Assembly (NCBI GenBank): GCA_035304385.1 | Contig: DATGQD010000026.1 | Coordinates: 1 to 64,000 of the forward strand | Direction of reading: 5' to 3' | Length of the DNA: 64,000 nt | Source: ZC4RG29 sp035304385 | GTDB lineage: Bacteria; Bacteroidota; Bacteroidia; Cytophagales; Cyclobacteriaceae | Notes under the pieces: generated by a model | Seen by the model: only the letters and a program-made list of their open reading frames with translations | Database searches by the model: none | Told to the model about the DNA's origin: nothing | Position numbers and translations under genes: made by a program | Shown: one piece after another, positions 9,098-17,871 of the stretch | Layout of the letters: every line of letters starts with the position of its first letter | Position numbering within the stretch: the first letter of the stretch is position 1

Positions 9098-9292
9098 CCG
9101 TCCCTCAGATTTTCGTCGGAGCAGGCAAAAAACACGCATTTCCCGGTCGAAATGACACTTTCCGACTGGCTTGCTGCCATTCAGACATCTGTTCGAAACG
9201 CCTGTTGATGGCCTTGATCACCCACTTCGGCTAAGGTTTGTATTGTCCATCACGACCCCATTTTGTTTCAAAAGCCTTTTATTTGTTACGAC

Positions 9293-10303
9293 ATGACAAC
9301 TGAAACGTTACGCATCGCACCCACTACCATGAAGGATCAGTTCGACAAGATCCTTCGTTCCCTGGAATTCCCTGATGAAAAGGCAAATACGCTGGCGCGT
9401 ATCTTTATGGAGAACAGCCTTGATGGCGTTTATACGCACGGTGTAAACCGGTTTCCTGAATTCGTCGAATATGTCAGGAAAGGCTTTATACGAATCGACG
9501 GCGAGCCTGAGTGCGTGCACGTTGCGGGTGGTGTAGAGCAATGGAACGGCAATGCAGGGCCCGGAATTCTTAATGCATTGCGCTGCGCCGACCGGGCGAT
9601 GGAAATTGCACGGAAGGGCGGGATCGGCTGCGTGGCACTCGCCAACACCAACCACTGGATGCGTGGAGGAACCTATGCCTGGAGGGTTGCAAAGGCGGGG
9701 TTCGTCTACATCGGCTGGACAAACACAATAGCGAATATGCCACCGTGGGGCGCAACTGAGCCCCGGCTTGGTAATAACCCCCTTGTTATCGGGGTGCCGT
9801 ATCAGGACGAAGCAATTGTACTGGATATGGCGTTGTCGCAATATTCCGTCGGGGCGCTCAAACAAAAGAAGATGACGGGCGAATTGCTCGCCGTACCGGG
9901 AGGATATGACCGGGAGGGCAAACCCACGCACGACCCCGCCGCGATCCTGGAAACACAGCGCATACTTCCTGCCGGCTATTGGAAAGGTGCCGGCCTTTCA
10001 CTGCTCCTGGATATCCTTGCCACAGCCTTGTCGAACGGCCAATCGGTGGCGCGCATCAGTGCGGAATCTCATGAGCATGGGCTATCACAGGTGTTCATGG
10101 CAATTTCGCTGGATCAACTCAGTAACTACTCTACTATTAATAAGGAGATCGGGGAAATACTTGCACACTACAAAGCTGCAGCGACAGACGACGGGCAGGG
10201 ACCGGTTCTCTATCCCGGCGAAAGAGTGCTGAGAGTCCGACAGGAAAATCAGGAGGGTATACCCGTTCTGGCTTCTGTGTGGGAGCGCATTATCGCGTTG
10301 TAA
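9293..10303 (+). CDS. Ldh/YiaK-family oxidoreductase, likely 3-dehydro-L-gulonate 2-dehydrogenase
   Basis: A 336-residue member of the NAD(P)-dependent LDH2/malate-dehydrogenase-like family, closest by eye to DlgD/YiaK, which reduces 2,3-diketo-L-gulonate to 3-dehydro-L-gulonate. Family signs are SLDGVYTHGVNRFPEFVEYV with the catalytic His, the GNAGPGILNALRC stretch, GIGCVALANTNHWMRGGTYAW (a second conserved His-Trp block), GNNPLVIGVP and VLDMALSQYSVG. I use ATG 9293 (MTTETLRI); the frame runs 10 codons further upstream without a match. A loose -7-like element (TAAGG then TTTG, 9231-9239) precedes it. It is followed 138 bp later by the DUF4910 gene under its own promoter, so an uronate-type role in or near the glycan cluster is possible but unproven. 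Confidence 0.85.
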   Translation: MTTETLRIAPTTMKDQFDKILRSLEFPDEKANTLARIFMENSLDGVYTHGVNRFPEFVEYVRKGFIRIDGEPECVHVAGGVEQWNGNAGPGILNALRCADRAMEIARKGGIGCVALANTNHWMRGGTYAWRVAKAGFVYIGWTNTIANMPPWGATEPRLGNNPLVIGVPYQDEAIVLDMALSQYSVGALKQKKMTGELLAVPGGYDREGKPTHDPAAILETQRILPAGYWKGAGLSLLLDILATALSNGQSVARISAESHEHGLSQVFMAISLDQLSNYSTINKEIGEILAHYKAAATDDGQGPVLYPGERVLRVRQENQEGIPVLASVWERIIAL

Positions 10304-10347
10304 CACCTTTCCGTGATCATTGTTTCGCCTCCCCATGACAGCCATCA

Positions 10348-10378
10348 TTGGCCTGCTTTCCCACGTGGGATACCTTTG
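10348..10378 (+). promoter_or_regulatory. Promoter for the DUF4910 gene
   Basis: TTG at 10348-10350, then 20 bp, then TACCTTTG at 10371-10378, an exact Bacteroidota -7 element. Transcription should start near 10383, leaving a leader of about 59 nt before ATG 10442. Confidence 0.55.
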
Positions 10379-10441
10379 CCCGCGGTTGGAGCCTTGTGCC
10401 ATTGAGGTACAGTTTTTTTGGCGCTATCAGTTGCTACACTT

Positions 10442-11752
10442 ATGACGGTAGAGGATAAGGAGTTTGACACGGCCCTTTCGAAGGGGGAACAAATCCATCG
10501 GCTGATCGCTGAAATGTATCCGTTCTTCCGAAGCATTACCGGCGACGGCGTTCGATCAACACTCAATGCCGTACGCCAACACGTACCCCTGGAGATTCAC
10601 GAGGTGCCTACCGGCACTAAGGTGTTCGACTGGGAGGTGCCGCGGGAATGGAATATTCGCGAAGCGTATATCAAGGATCCCGAAGGGAACACGATCGTCG
10701 ACGTAAAGAATTCCAACCTCCACGTGGTCAGCTATAGTGTACCCGTCAACGCGAAGCTTGATCTTGAAGAGCTGAAGCGCCATCTGCACTATCTTCCGGA
10801 GTACCCCGACTGGATACCTTATCGTACGTGTTACTTCAAAGAAGATTGGGGCTTCTGTTTGACCTATAACCAGTTCCAATCGCTTAAGGAGGGAACGTAT
10901 GAGGTGGTGATCGACGCTTCTCTTGAACCAGGACATCTGACGTACGGCGAAGTTTTTATTCCTGGTGAAATAACGGATGAGGTGCTTGTCTCCACACATG
11001 TTTGCCACCCCTCACTCTGCAACGACAATTTGTCGGGTATTGCCGTTTCGACGTTCCTCATCAAGGAACTCATGGCGCGGAAACTCCGGTACTCGTATCG
11101 GTTTCTGTTCATACCCGCAACCATCGGCTCAATCACCTGGCTCGCTCTGAACAAGGATCTCACCCGCAACATAAAGCATGGACTGGTAGCGACGTTGTTA
11201 GGTGATACCGGTCCGTTTCATTACAAAAAGTCGCGACGCGGCGATGCTGAGATTGATGCTGTCGTGGAATACGTATTGAAGAAGCACGACGCCAGGAATA
11301 AGATACTCGAATACTTTCCCTATGGTTATGACGAACGGCAGTACTGTTCGCCGGGATTCAATCTTGCGGTCGGGCGTCTGACCAGGGCTTTGTATGCTGA
11401 ATTCCCCGAATATCATACGTCGGGCGACAACCTGGAGTTTGTCAAGCCGGCTGCACTTGACGAGTCCTGGCACATTTATTTGCAGGTGTTCGAAATGCTC
11501 GAAGCCAATAAAACCTATGTTAGTCTGAATCCATACTGCGAACCGCAGCTGGGTAGGCGGGGCTTGTACAGCCTCACAGGAGGTAGTGTGCAGGGGAAAG
11601 ATTTTCAGCTGGCGCTGCTGTGGGTGTTGTCTTTGGCCGACGGCTCCAATACCGTGCTGGACATGGCAAAGAAATCCAATCTCGACTTCGCGACAATCCA
11701 GCTCGCGGCCGAAAAGCTATTGGACGCAAAGCTGTTGGACGAAAAAGGATGA
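10442..11752 (+). CDS. DUF4910 aminopeptidase-like protein with C-terminal winged helix
   Basis: A 436-residue cytoplasmic protein of the DUF4910/DUF2172 type often found in surface-polysaccharide clusters. I start at ATG 10442 (MTVEDKEF), 59 nt after the predicted transcription start. The core looks like an M28 zinc peptidase: STHVCHPSLCNDNLSG carries the metal-ligand His and Asp, LLGDTGPFHYKKSRRGD and YGYDERQYCSPGFNLAVGRL hold further conserved acidic residues, and EYHTSGDNLEFVKP provides a late His. The last 60 residues (LALLWVLSLADGSNTVLDMAKKSNL onward) resemble a winged helix. No signal peptide is seen. It may hydrolyse an amide in a sugar or lipid intermediate rather than a peptide; that is inference. 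It runs into the second rfbF gene. Confidence 0.85.
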   Translation: MTVEDKEFDTALSKGEQIHRLIAEMYPFFRSITGDGVRSTLNAVRQHVPLEIHEVPTGTKVFDWEVPREWNIREAYIKDPEGNTIVDVKNSNLHVVSYSVPVNAKLDLEELKRHLHYLPEYPDWIPYRTCYFKEDWGFCLTYNQFQSLKEGTYEVVIDASLEPGHLTYGEVFIPGEITDEVLVSTHVCHPSLCNDNLSGIAVSTFLIKELMARKLRYSYRFLFIPATIGSITWLALNKDLTRNIKHGLVATLLGDTGPFHYKKSRRGDAEIDAVVEYVLKKHDARNKILEYFPYGYDERQYCSPGFNLAVGRLTRALYAEFPEYHTSGDNLEFVKPAALDESWHIYLQVFEMLEANKTYVSLNPYCEPQLGRRGLYSLTGGSVQGKDFQLALLWVLSLADGSNTVLDMAKKSNLDFATIQLAAEKLLDAKLLDEKG

Positions 11753-11895
11753 TGAACGAGCGTGTTTTGTTTCTCGCGGCCGGTAACCCGCTTGTATCGT
11801 TGGCCTTTTATCTGATCTTTGCGCTCCAGTGGAGACGGGACGCAACCGCGGGCCCCGGTGCAGCGAACGATTTATGGTGTAACATTAAATATTGA
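11749..11895 (+). CDS. Possible small hydrophobic peptide between DUF4910 and rfbF
   Basis: A 48-codon frame whose ATGATG overlaps the stop of the DUF4910 gene and which stops 4 bp before the rfbF ATG at 11900. The N-terminal half is hydrophobic (RVLFLAAGNPLVSLAFYLIF) and could be one membrane helix. The tight fit is what translational coupling would look like, but nothing else supports it and I recognise no family. It may simply be an untranslated spacer. Confidence 0.2.
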   Translation: MMNERVLFLAAGNPLVSLAFYLIFALQWRRDATAGPGAANDLWCNIKY

Positions 11896-11899
11896 CTTA

Positions 11900-12676
11900 A
11901 TGAAAGTTGTTATTCTGGCCGGAGGGTATGGTACCCGCATCAGCGAAGAGAGCGGCATTCGTCCCAAACCCATGGTGGAAGTCGGTGGTAAGCCGATCCT
12001 CTGGCACGTAATGAAGATATATTCACATTACGGGCTGAACGATTTTATAATATGCTGTGGCTACAAGGGCTACATCATCAAAGAATACTTTTCCAATTAC
12101 TTTCTGCACACGGCGGATGTGACACTGGACATGCGGTCCAACCAGATGGAAGTCCATAATGCATTCGCCGAACCCTGGCGCATTACCCTGATCGATACAG
12201 GTGAAACGACCATGACGGGCGGCCGCATCAAAAGGATACGTCAGTACCTGAATGAGCAAACATTCTGCCTTACTTACGGAGACGGAGTAGGTAACGTGAA
12301 CATTAAGGAACTGATTGAGTTCCACAAGTCCAACGGCGTCAAGGCCACCCTCACCGGGGTGCATACGCCGGGTAGGTTTGGCGCGTTTACCTTAAAGAAC
12401 GATGACCCGACGATCCGACACTTCGAAGAAAAGCCGCTGAACAATCAGTCGCCCTGGATCAACGGTGGATTCTTTGTGCTCGAGCCCAGTGTCATCGACT
12501 ACATCGATGGTGACGACACCGTATGGGAACGCGGACCGCTGGCCAAGCTGGCGCAGGACGGCGAACTCTGCGCTTACCGACACAACGGCTTTTGGCAACC
12601 CATGGACACCCTACGCGACAAGATGGTGCTGGAAGACCTGTGGCGTACCGGAGCACCGTGGAAGGTGTGGGAGTGA
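11900..12676 (+). CDS. rfbF: Glucose-1-phosphate cytidylyltransferase
   Basis: A 258-residue enzyme making CDP-D-glucose from CTP and glucose 1-phosphate, the entry to CDP-linked 3,6-dideoxyhexoses and related sugars. ATG 11900 begins the standard fold, MKVVILAGGYGTRISEESG, with RPKPMVEVGGKPILWHVMKIYSHYG, the GYKGYIIKEYF block, TYGDGVGNVN with the metal-binding Asp, and WINGGFFVLEP. Length and motifs are all typical, unlike the divergent copy at 985. The usual partners RfbG (CDP-glucose 4,6-dehydratase) and RfbH are not next to it. Instead a DUF4910 protein precedes and an SDR epimerase/dehydratase follows 39 bp later, which suggests a different CDP-sugar branch. Confidence 0.95.
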   Translation: MKVVILAGGYGTRISEESGIRPKPMVEVGGKPILWHVMKIYSHYGLNDFIICCGYKGYIIKEYFSNYFLHTADVTLDMRSNQMEVHNAFAEPWRITLIDTGETTMTGGRIKRIRQYLNEQTFCLTYGDGVGNVNIKELIEFHKSNGVKATLTGVHTPGRFGAFTLKNDDPTIRHFEEKPLNNQSPWINGGFFVLEPSVIDYIDGDDTVWERGPLAKLAQDGELCAYRHNGFWQPMDTLRDKMVLEDLWRTGAPWKVWE

Positions 12677-12715
12677 TACGCTGAACTCAAACCTCTAGTT
12701 TATATAATCTGCAAT

Positions 12716-13759
12716 ATGAAAATCGTTATCTTTGGAAATATGGGCTATGTAGGCCCATGCGTCGTCGAACAGTTGAGGGCGACACACCCCAACGCAACGC
12801 TGGTGGGATTTGACGCCGGGTACTTTGCAAGCTGTCTGACGAACGCCGACTATTTGCCCGAACGCAAACTCGACCAGCAATACTTTGGTGATATCCGCAA
12901 CGTGCCCGACCATATCCTGGAAGGTGCCGATGTTGTGATCAACCTCGCGGCTATCTCCAACGACCCGATGGGGAACAAGTTCGAAGAAGTCACGCTGGAC
13001 ATCAACCACGCATCCGGAATTAAGCTCGCCAAGCGTGCTCGTGAACTGGGCGTGAAGAGTTTCATTTTCGCCTCAAGCTGCAGCATGTACGGCGCTGCGA
13101 GCGACGCCCCCAAGAGTGAAGACTCCCAGTTAAATCCGCTCACGGCCTATGCGCGTTCCAAGGTGTTCACCGAGCGCGATCTTCAGCCACTGGCAAATGA
13201 AAATTTCATTGTCACTTGTCTACGCTTTGCCACGGCTTGTGGCATGAGCCCAAGGCTGCGCCTGGACCTCGTGCTTAACGACTTTGTCGCCTGCGCGCTC
13301 ACCTCGGGTACCATCTCGATCCTGAGCGACGGCACACCCTGGAGACCACTGATTAACGTCCGCGACATGGCCCTGGCGATCGATTGGGCGGTGACAAGGC
13401 CGGCATCCAACGGCGGCACGTTCCTGGCTGTAAATACCGGAAGCACAGAGTGGAACTACCAGGTGAAAGATCTGGCGGAGGCTGTTGCACGCGCTGTGCC
13501 GGGCGCCACGGTGTCGATCAACAAAGACGCGCCGCCGGATAAGCGTTCATACCGCGTCGATTTCAGCCTCTATGAAAAGCTCGCTCCGGATCACCAGCCG
13601 CGGTACGACCTCGCTGCCACCATCGAAGACCTCAAGCAGGGCCTCGAGTCGATGAACTTCAAAGATGCCAACTTCCGTTCCTCGAAACTCATGCGCCTGA
13701 AAGTGCTGACGTCGCTTCAGGACGGCAAGCATATGGACTTGAGTTTGGCGTGGACGTAG
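12716..13759 (+). CDS. NAD-dependent epimerase/dehydratase (extended SDR)
   Basis: A 347-residue nucleotide-sugar-modifying enzyme. The N-terminal cofactor loop is FGNMGYVGP, the Asp-containing NLAAISNDPMGNKFEEVTLDIN block follows, and the catalytic residues are SSCSMYG and YARSK. The substrate region RFATACGMSPRLRLDLVLNDF and the GTPWRPLINVRDMALAI block are typical of NAD-dependent sugar epimerases in LPS clusters. It lies 39 bp after rfbF and is followed by a strong terminator at 13784, so it closes that operon. The presence of rfbF suggests a CDP-activated hexose as substrate, but the reaction (4-reduction, epimerisation or dehydration) cannot be fixed from sequence alone. Confidence 0.9.
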   Translation: MKIVIFGNMGYVGPCVVEQLRATHPNATLVGFDAGYFASCLTNADYLPERKLDQQYFGDIRNVPDHILEGADVVINLAAISNDPMGNKFEEVTLDINHASGIKLAKRARELGVKSFIFASSCSMYGAASDAPKSEDSQLNPLTAYARSKVFTERDLQPLANENFIVTCLRFATACGMSPRLRLDLVLNDFVACALTSGTISILSDGTPWRPLINVRDMALAIDWAVTRPASNGGTFLAVNTGSTEWNYQVKDLAEAVARAVPGATVSINKDAPPDKRSYRVDFSLYEKLAPDHQPRYDLAATIEDLKQGLESMNFKDANFRSSKLMRLKVLTSLQDGKHMDLSLAWT

Positions 13760-13783
13760 AGAGTCGGTAGTTAGATACGCAGA

Positions 13784-13809
13784 GACGCACAGTGTGCGTC
13801 TTTTTTTTT
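13784..13809 (+). terminator. Strong rho-independent terminator after the SDR gene
   Basis: GACGCAC (13784-13790) pairs with GTGCGTC (13794-13800) around a 3-nt AGT loop, followed directly by nine T (13801-13809). It ends the DUF4910-rfbF-SDR operon. The purine-rich GCGGAGACGCGGAG-like stretch just after it resembles a repeat dispersed in Bacteroidota intergenic DNA. Confidence 0.85.
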
Positions 13810-13855
13810 ACCGCGAAGAGGCGGAGACGCGGAGGGCGGGTTCTTAAAGTCTTGT

Positions 13856-14530
13856 CTAGAAAGGATTGTCGAACCCCTCCAGGCGCACCAGGTTCTGATC
13901 GCGATCTGAGATGATGGGGTTGGGGTCAGGCCATTCTATACCGGCGGAGTTCCAATGTATGCCTGAATCGTGTTCCGGGGAAAAGACGCCGGAGGTCATG
14001 TAAAGGATTGTCGAATTGTCTTCATAAGCGTAAAAGCCATGGGCCAATCCTTCCGGAATATAGATCATCGTGTCTTTATCGCCCGACAACCGGGTTGAGA
14101 AGGTCTTCAGATAGGTCGGCGACTTCGGCCGCAGATCGACAACAGCATCAAAGATATCGCCGGAAAGGCAGGCGACGAGCTTTGCGGTACTCTTAGGACT
14201 CGCCTGAAAATGTAAACCCCGCAATACGCCTTTATTCGAACTTGAAAAAAGTACCTCGTGAATACGAAGGTCGACACCAATCTTCTCTATGAAAGTATTG
14301 GAATGAAACAATTTGCTGAAAGTGCCGCGATGGTCTGACATAACACGTGGCCGTATCTCATAGCAGCCGTCGATGGTAGTAGGGATGAACTCAAACAAGG
14401 GACGCTTAATTTGATCTGAAGTATATCCGGGATTTACAAAAACATTGCAGAACCCACTTTGCGTGGCGCAAGGTACCGCTTTCCGCATACTCGTCGCAAG
14501 CGCTTCCGAACGAACGCCCACAGAAAACAT
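13856..14530 (-). CDS. rfbC: dTDP-4-dehydrorhamnose 3,5-epimerase-like protein (RmlC family)
   Basis: A cupin-fold sugar 3,5-epimerase. The family core starts at FEFIPTTIDGCYEIRP, about residue 46 of the longest frame, then DHRGTFSKLFHSNTF, the active-site His in GVLRGLHFQ, KLVACLSGDIFDAVVDLRP, IYIPEGLAHGFYAYED and SGIHWNSAGIEWPDPNPIIS. The family is normally about 180-190 residues, so the first 40-odd residues of this 224-codon frame may not be translated; ATG 14488 or a TTG closer to the core is possible. It is convergent with the SDR operon and divergent from the propeller regulator. No rmlA, rmlB or rmlD is in the window, so it may act on a CDP- or GDP-linked keto sugar. Confidence 0.85.
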   Translation of the reverse strand: MFSVGVRSEALATSMRKAVPCATQSGFCNVFVNPGYTSDQIKRPLFEFIPTTIDGCYEIRPRVMSDHRGTFSKLFHSNTFIEKIGVDLRIHEVLFSSSNKGVLRGLHFQASPKSTAKLVACLSGDIFDAVVDLRPKSPTYLKTFSTRLSGDKDTMIYIPEGLAHGFYAYEDNSTILYMTSGVFSPEHDSGIHWNSAGIEWPDPNPIISDRDQNLVRLEGFDNPF

Positions 14531-14635
14531 ATAAATATGTCGCTGCCAGGCGACATCATCCCCTGGTTTGTTCAGCGGTTTGGCGATGCGGGTAAGGGTG
14601 GGCTATATTTGAATGGAAACAAGTCTCTTGTGAAA

Positions 14636-17602
14636 ATGCTTTGTCGTGAAAGGTATAAGTGCATGCTTCCCGTAAACCCGGGCGTATTCCTGCGCGCTGT
14701 ACCGATCATGGCCGTAGCAGTCGTTTTTCTTGCAACCGGATGTCTTGCCCAGATCCGCTACAACCAGTTCTACAACATTGAAAACGTTTTGTCCCGCGAG
14801 CTGATTAAAAGCGTCGCTAAGGACGGAGAAGGTTATGTTTGGATTGCCACCGACGATGGGTTGTTGCGCTATGACGGATTTCAGACCAGCGCATACTACC
14901 GGGGGCTTCCGAGTGTTTACACCAAGGCCTTTCTCCGAAGGAATAACGGACAATTCTGCGTGCTCACCGACTTCGGTCTTAGTGAGATCATCCAACGAAA
15001 CGACAGCATATATTTCAGACCGCTGCAAATCGGGGAGTTTGTATTCGATCAGGCGCTCAACTACCCGAAGTCGATCTATGAAGATCGCGAAGGGAATGTA
15101 TGGATCGGTGAACACAACGCGGTCGTAAGAATGAACGCCGACGGATTCCGAAGGTTTGAGCTCGGCGAAGACTATCGTTCCATTGATTACCACCGTTCGT
15201 TCTCGTTTGCTGAAGACGCCTTTGGCAACCTATGGATCGCTCCATTCAAAGGTCCTATGCTGTGGTTCGATCGTCAGCGCGAGGTTCTGGTCCCCATCGA
15301 TGTTGAGGTTCCCGCGCAGCAATTTCGGGCGATTGCCGCGGTAAAGGGTGACCATCTGCTGGTGGGCGCCGCAAACGGATTGCTCACCTTGAAGATCGAC
15401 TCGGATCAGCGCATACTGGAGTCGACGTTCGATGAAAGGATCACCGGCATCTCCTCGATCGTCGTGCTTAACGACAAAGACGTCTTTGTGGGAACCCGCA
15501 CGTCCGGGCTGTATTATTTTGATCTGGATCGGCCGGCGTCTTCGTTTGAACGCCTCCGGAATGTACCTATCGTCAACATCGTCGATCTGTTCGATGATTC
15601 GCAAAGAGAAGAACTGTGGATTACAGGAGATGAGAATCTGGGTCTTCTCAAACCTTCAGTGGTCTCAACGCTGCAATCGGTGGGGCAAACCCGTGTCGAG
15701 TCGCTTACCCTGGACGACCGCGATGGGCTCTATTTCAGTACCGGAGAGAAGCTGCTGCGGGTAGACGAGAAGGGGGGGGCGGCAGTTGTGTTGCTGGAGG
15801 TAGCCGACAACTATTTCGAACGTCTGCACCTGGAAGGAACGCGCCTTTGGATCGGCGACGCCTTTGGCGGAATTTCAACCATGGACATCACCACCAGGCG
15901 GCGCCATCAGATTCTGAAGGGCGATAACGTGGCCATCCGGGATCTCTATTGCGATCGTGAGGGCAACAAGTGGTTCACAGGGCATTCGCGGGGACTAATC
16001 CGCGTTGACGTGCGGGATTCTCTGACCTTCTTTCCCGACTTGAACCAGTCGGTGCTCGTCCGCGAGTCGCCCGACGGCGAACTATACTGCGGAAGTAACG
16101 GCAAGAGGAAGCTCATTAGCCGATGGGATTCTGCAAGAGAGGAATTCCTGCCGCTGGAACTGACGTTCACATTTCCGACTCCCGATAGCCTTACCGTTCG
16201 GGATATGCAGTTTGATTCCCTCGGAGTGCTGTGGGTCGGAACAGACGAGGGTTTGTTGAAAATAGTCAGGGACAATGAGGGCAAGTACAACGCTGACCGC
16301 GTGGTGTTCGAGGGCCTGGACCCCAACGAGCCCGTAAGGTCGCTGGCCATCGATAGGCAATATCTCTACGTGGCGCATGGGCAGGGTCTGCTGGTGTCAC
16401 GGGGAGACGACTATATCCTCTTCGATCAGAGCTCCGGACTTCCATCGAGGATCTTTGAGGAACGCGGCCTGGTTTTCGACAAGAAGGGCAATTTATTGGT
16501 GGCCACGGCGAAAGGGATGGCCAAAGTATGGGTCGGTGAGATAGCATTTCGCGCCACCGAAAAACCGCTGGTGAGAACGCTTCGCATTAACGGGACGGCC
16601 ATGGCTATGGCGTCGGTTGCTGAAAGTCATTTTCCGTATAATTCGTCCGTGGAGGCTTCTTTTATATCGCTGGCGTACCCGGCTTCAAACATCGTCTACC
16701 AAACCCGGGTCGCCGGGGGTGGCCAGCCCTGGTCCGAGTCCTCCACAAACCGAAATCTGAATGTGTTCGGGTTCCGGGAGGGGTCACATGCGGTGGAGGT
16801 GCGCGCCCGCGAACAAGGTAAGCTATGGAGTGCGCCGCTGGTTATCCCCGTTTCTGTCTCGAAGCCGTGGTACCGCACCTGGTGGGCTTTACTCTCGTTT
16901 GCTGCGCTGGGAGTGGCAACGGTGGTTGCGGCCACCCGGATCCACAACCTGAACCTCATACGCCAAAAGCGAAACCTGCAGCGCATTGTAGAAGAGCGTA
17001 CGGCGGAGATAAACCGGCAAAAGAACGAGATCATAGAGCAGCAGCTCAAGATTATCCAGCAGAAGGAGGAGCTTATTGCCAAGAACGAGGCTGTTTATAA
17101 GTCGCAGCAAGCCCTGGCGGACGCCGATCTCAACTATATGCAGTTGAAGGAGAAGCAGTTGCACGAGCAGATCGAATTCAAGAATAAGCAGATTGCCACG
17201 CATGCGTTAAACATTATCCAGAAGAATGAAAGCCTTCGCAAGCTTAAGGGACATCTGGAATCGATGGTCAAGCACAACGGGCGCATCGCGCTCACGGACA
17301 TCCGGCGGACCCTCCGCGTAATCGATGACAGTTTCCGGCTGGACAAGGACTGGGAGGACTTTTCACTCTATTTTGAGCAAATCCATACCGGGTTTTATTC
17401 GAAACTCAAGCTCAGCTACCCGGATCTGACACCCCACGAGCTGCGCCATTGTGCCCTGATCCGGCTGAACCTCACCCTCGCAGAATGCGCTTCCATCATG
17501 GGAATTTCCAACGACAGCATCAAGGTGGCCCGAAGCCGCCTCCGCAAAAAGCTGAAGCTATCCCCCGAACAGAGTCTGACCCGGTTCATTTTGGCGATGT
17601 GA
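14636..17602 (+). CDS. Membrane-spanning propeller sensor with LuxR-like DNA-binding domain
   Basis: About 988 residues. A signal-anchor (FLRAVPIMAVAVVFLATGCLAQ) leads into a periplasmic part of repeated Reg_prop blades of the form GxxWIATDDGLLRYDG (about residues 30-650 of the mature frame, with NVWIGEHNA, NLWIAPFKG, KWFTGHSRGL and LWVGTDEGLLK). A Y_Y_Y-type beta domain follows, then one transmembrane helix (WWALLSFAALGVATVVAATRI). A long cytoplasmic coiled coil (KRNLQRIVEERTAEINRQKN) leads to a C-terminal helix-turn-helix (LTPHELRHCALIRLNLTLAE, ISNDSIKVARSRLRKKL). There is no kinase domain. It lies directly upstream of the Sus genes and ends in its own terminator, so I infer it senses maltodextrin in the periplasm and controls them. 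ATG 14663 is another possible start. Confidence 0.9.
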   Translation: MLCRERYKCMLPVNPGVFLRAVPIMAVAVVFLATGCLAQIRYNQFYNIENVLSRELIKSVAKDGEGYVWIATDDGLLRYDGFQTSAYYRGLPSVYTKAFLRRNNGQFCVLTDFGLSEIIQRNDSIYFRPLQIGEFVFDQALNYPKSIYEDREGNVWIGEHNAVVRMNADGFRRFELGEDYRSIDYHRSFSFAEDAFGNLWIAPFKGPMLWFDRQREVLVPIDVEVPAQQFRAIAAVKGDHLLVGAANGLLTLKIDSDQRILESTFDERITGISSIVVLNDKDVFVGTRTSGLYYFDLDRPASSFERLRNVPIVNIVDLFDDSQREELWITGDENLGLLKPSVVSTLQSVGQTRVESLTLDDRDGLYFSTGEKLLRVDEKGGAAVVLLEVADNYFERLHLEGTRLWIGDAFGGISTMDITTRRRHQILKGDNVAIRDLYCDREGNKWFTGHSRGLIRVDVRDSLTFFPDLNQSVLVRESPDGELYCGSNGKRKLISRWDSAREEFLPLELTFTFPTPDSLTVRDMQFDSLGVLWVGTDEGLLKIVRDNEGKYNADRVVFEGLDPNEPVRSLAIDRQYLYVAHGQGLLVSRGDDYILFDQSSGLPSRIFEERGLVFDKKGNLLVATAKGMAKVWVGEIAFRATEKPLVRTLRINGTAMAMASVAESHFPYNSSVEASFISLAYPASNIVYQTRVAGGGQPWSESSTNRNLNVFGFREGSHAVEVRAREQGKLWSAPLVIPVSVSKPWYRTWWALLSFAALGVATVVAATRIHNLNLIRQKRNLQRIVEERTAEINRQKNEIIEQQLKIIQQKEELIAKNEAVYKSQQALADADLNYMQLKEKQLHEQIEFKNKQIATHALNIIQKNESLRKLKGHLESMVKHNGRIALTDIRRTLRVIDDSFRLDKDWEDFSLYFEQIHTGFYSKLKLSYPDLTPHELRHCALIRLNLTLAECASIMGISNDSIKVARSRLRKKLKLSPEQSLTRFILAM

Positions 17603-17605
17603 TTC

Positions 17606-17626
17606 CGGAGCCGTAGTTCCGTTTTT
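17606..17626 (+). terminator. Terminator after the propeller regulator
   Basis: CGGAGC (17606-17611) pairs with GTTCCG (17616-17621, one G-T wobble) around a CGTA loop, followed by five T. It separates the regulator from the Sus operon. The 245-bp stretch from here to the SusC start contains no convincing gene; a 90-codon frame (17697-17966) running into SusC has no family features. Confidence 0.65.
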
Positions 17627-17871
17627 AAAAAGCCGCTGTTAACCTTTTGTTAACCGCAGTTTACCTGAAAATCCCTCCGGATTACGCCTTTTCCAAGTGT
17701 GTGTTGTGTGTTTTTTGGGGTGGTACGCTAACGAAATGTACCCAAAGACATTTGACTTTCGTGCCAGGGCGGGCCAGATTGTAAACGTTCCTGCAAAGGA
17801 TTTCGGGGGGTATTATCTCCGGAATTTCCCGCGCGGAACGAGCTTTTCCAAAACAACTAACCTGATCTTCT

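Noticed and set aside
13801..13855. GCGGAGACGCGGAG-type purine-rich stretch as a functional site
   Set aside because: It resembles a low-complexity repeat scattered in Bacteroidota intergenic regions and only one short copy is here, so nothing further can be claimed.
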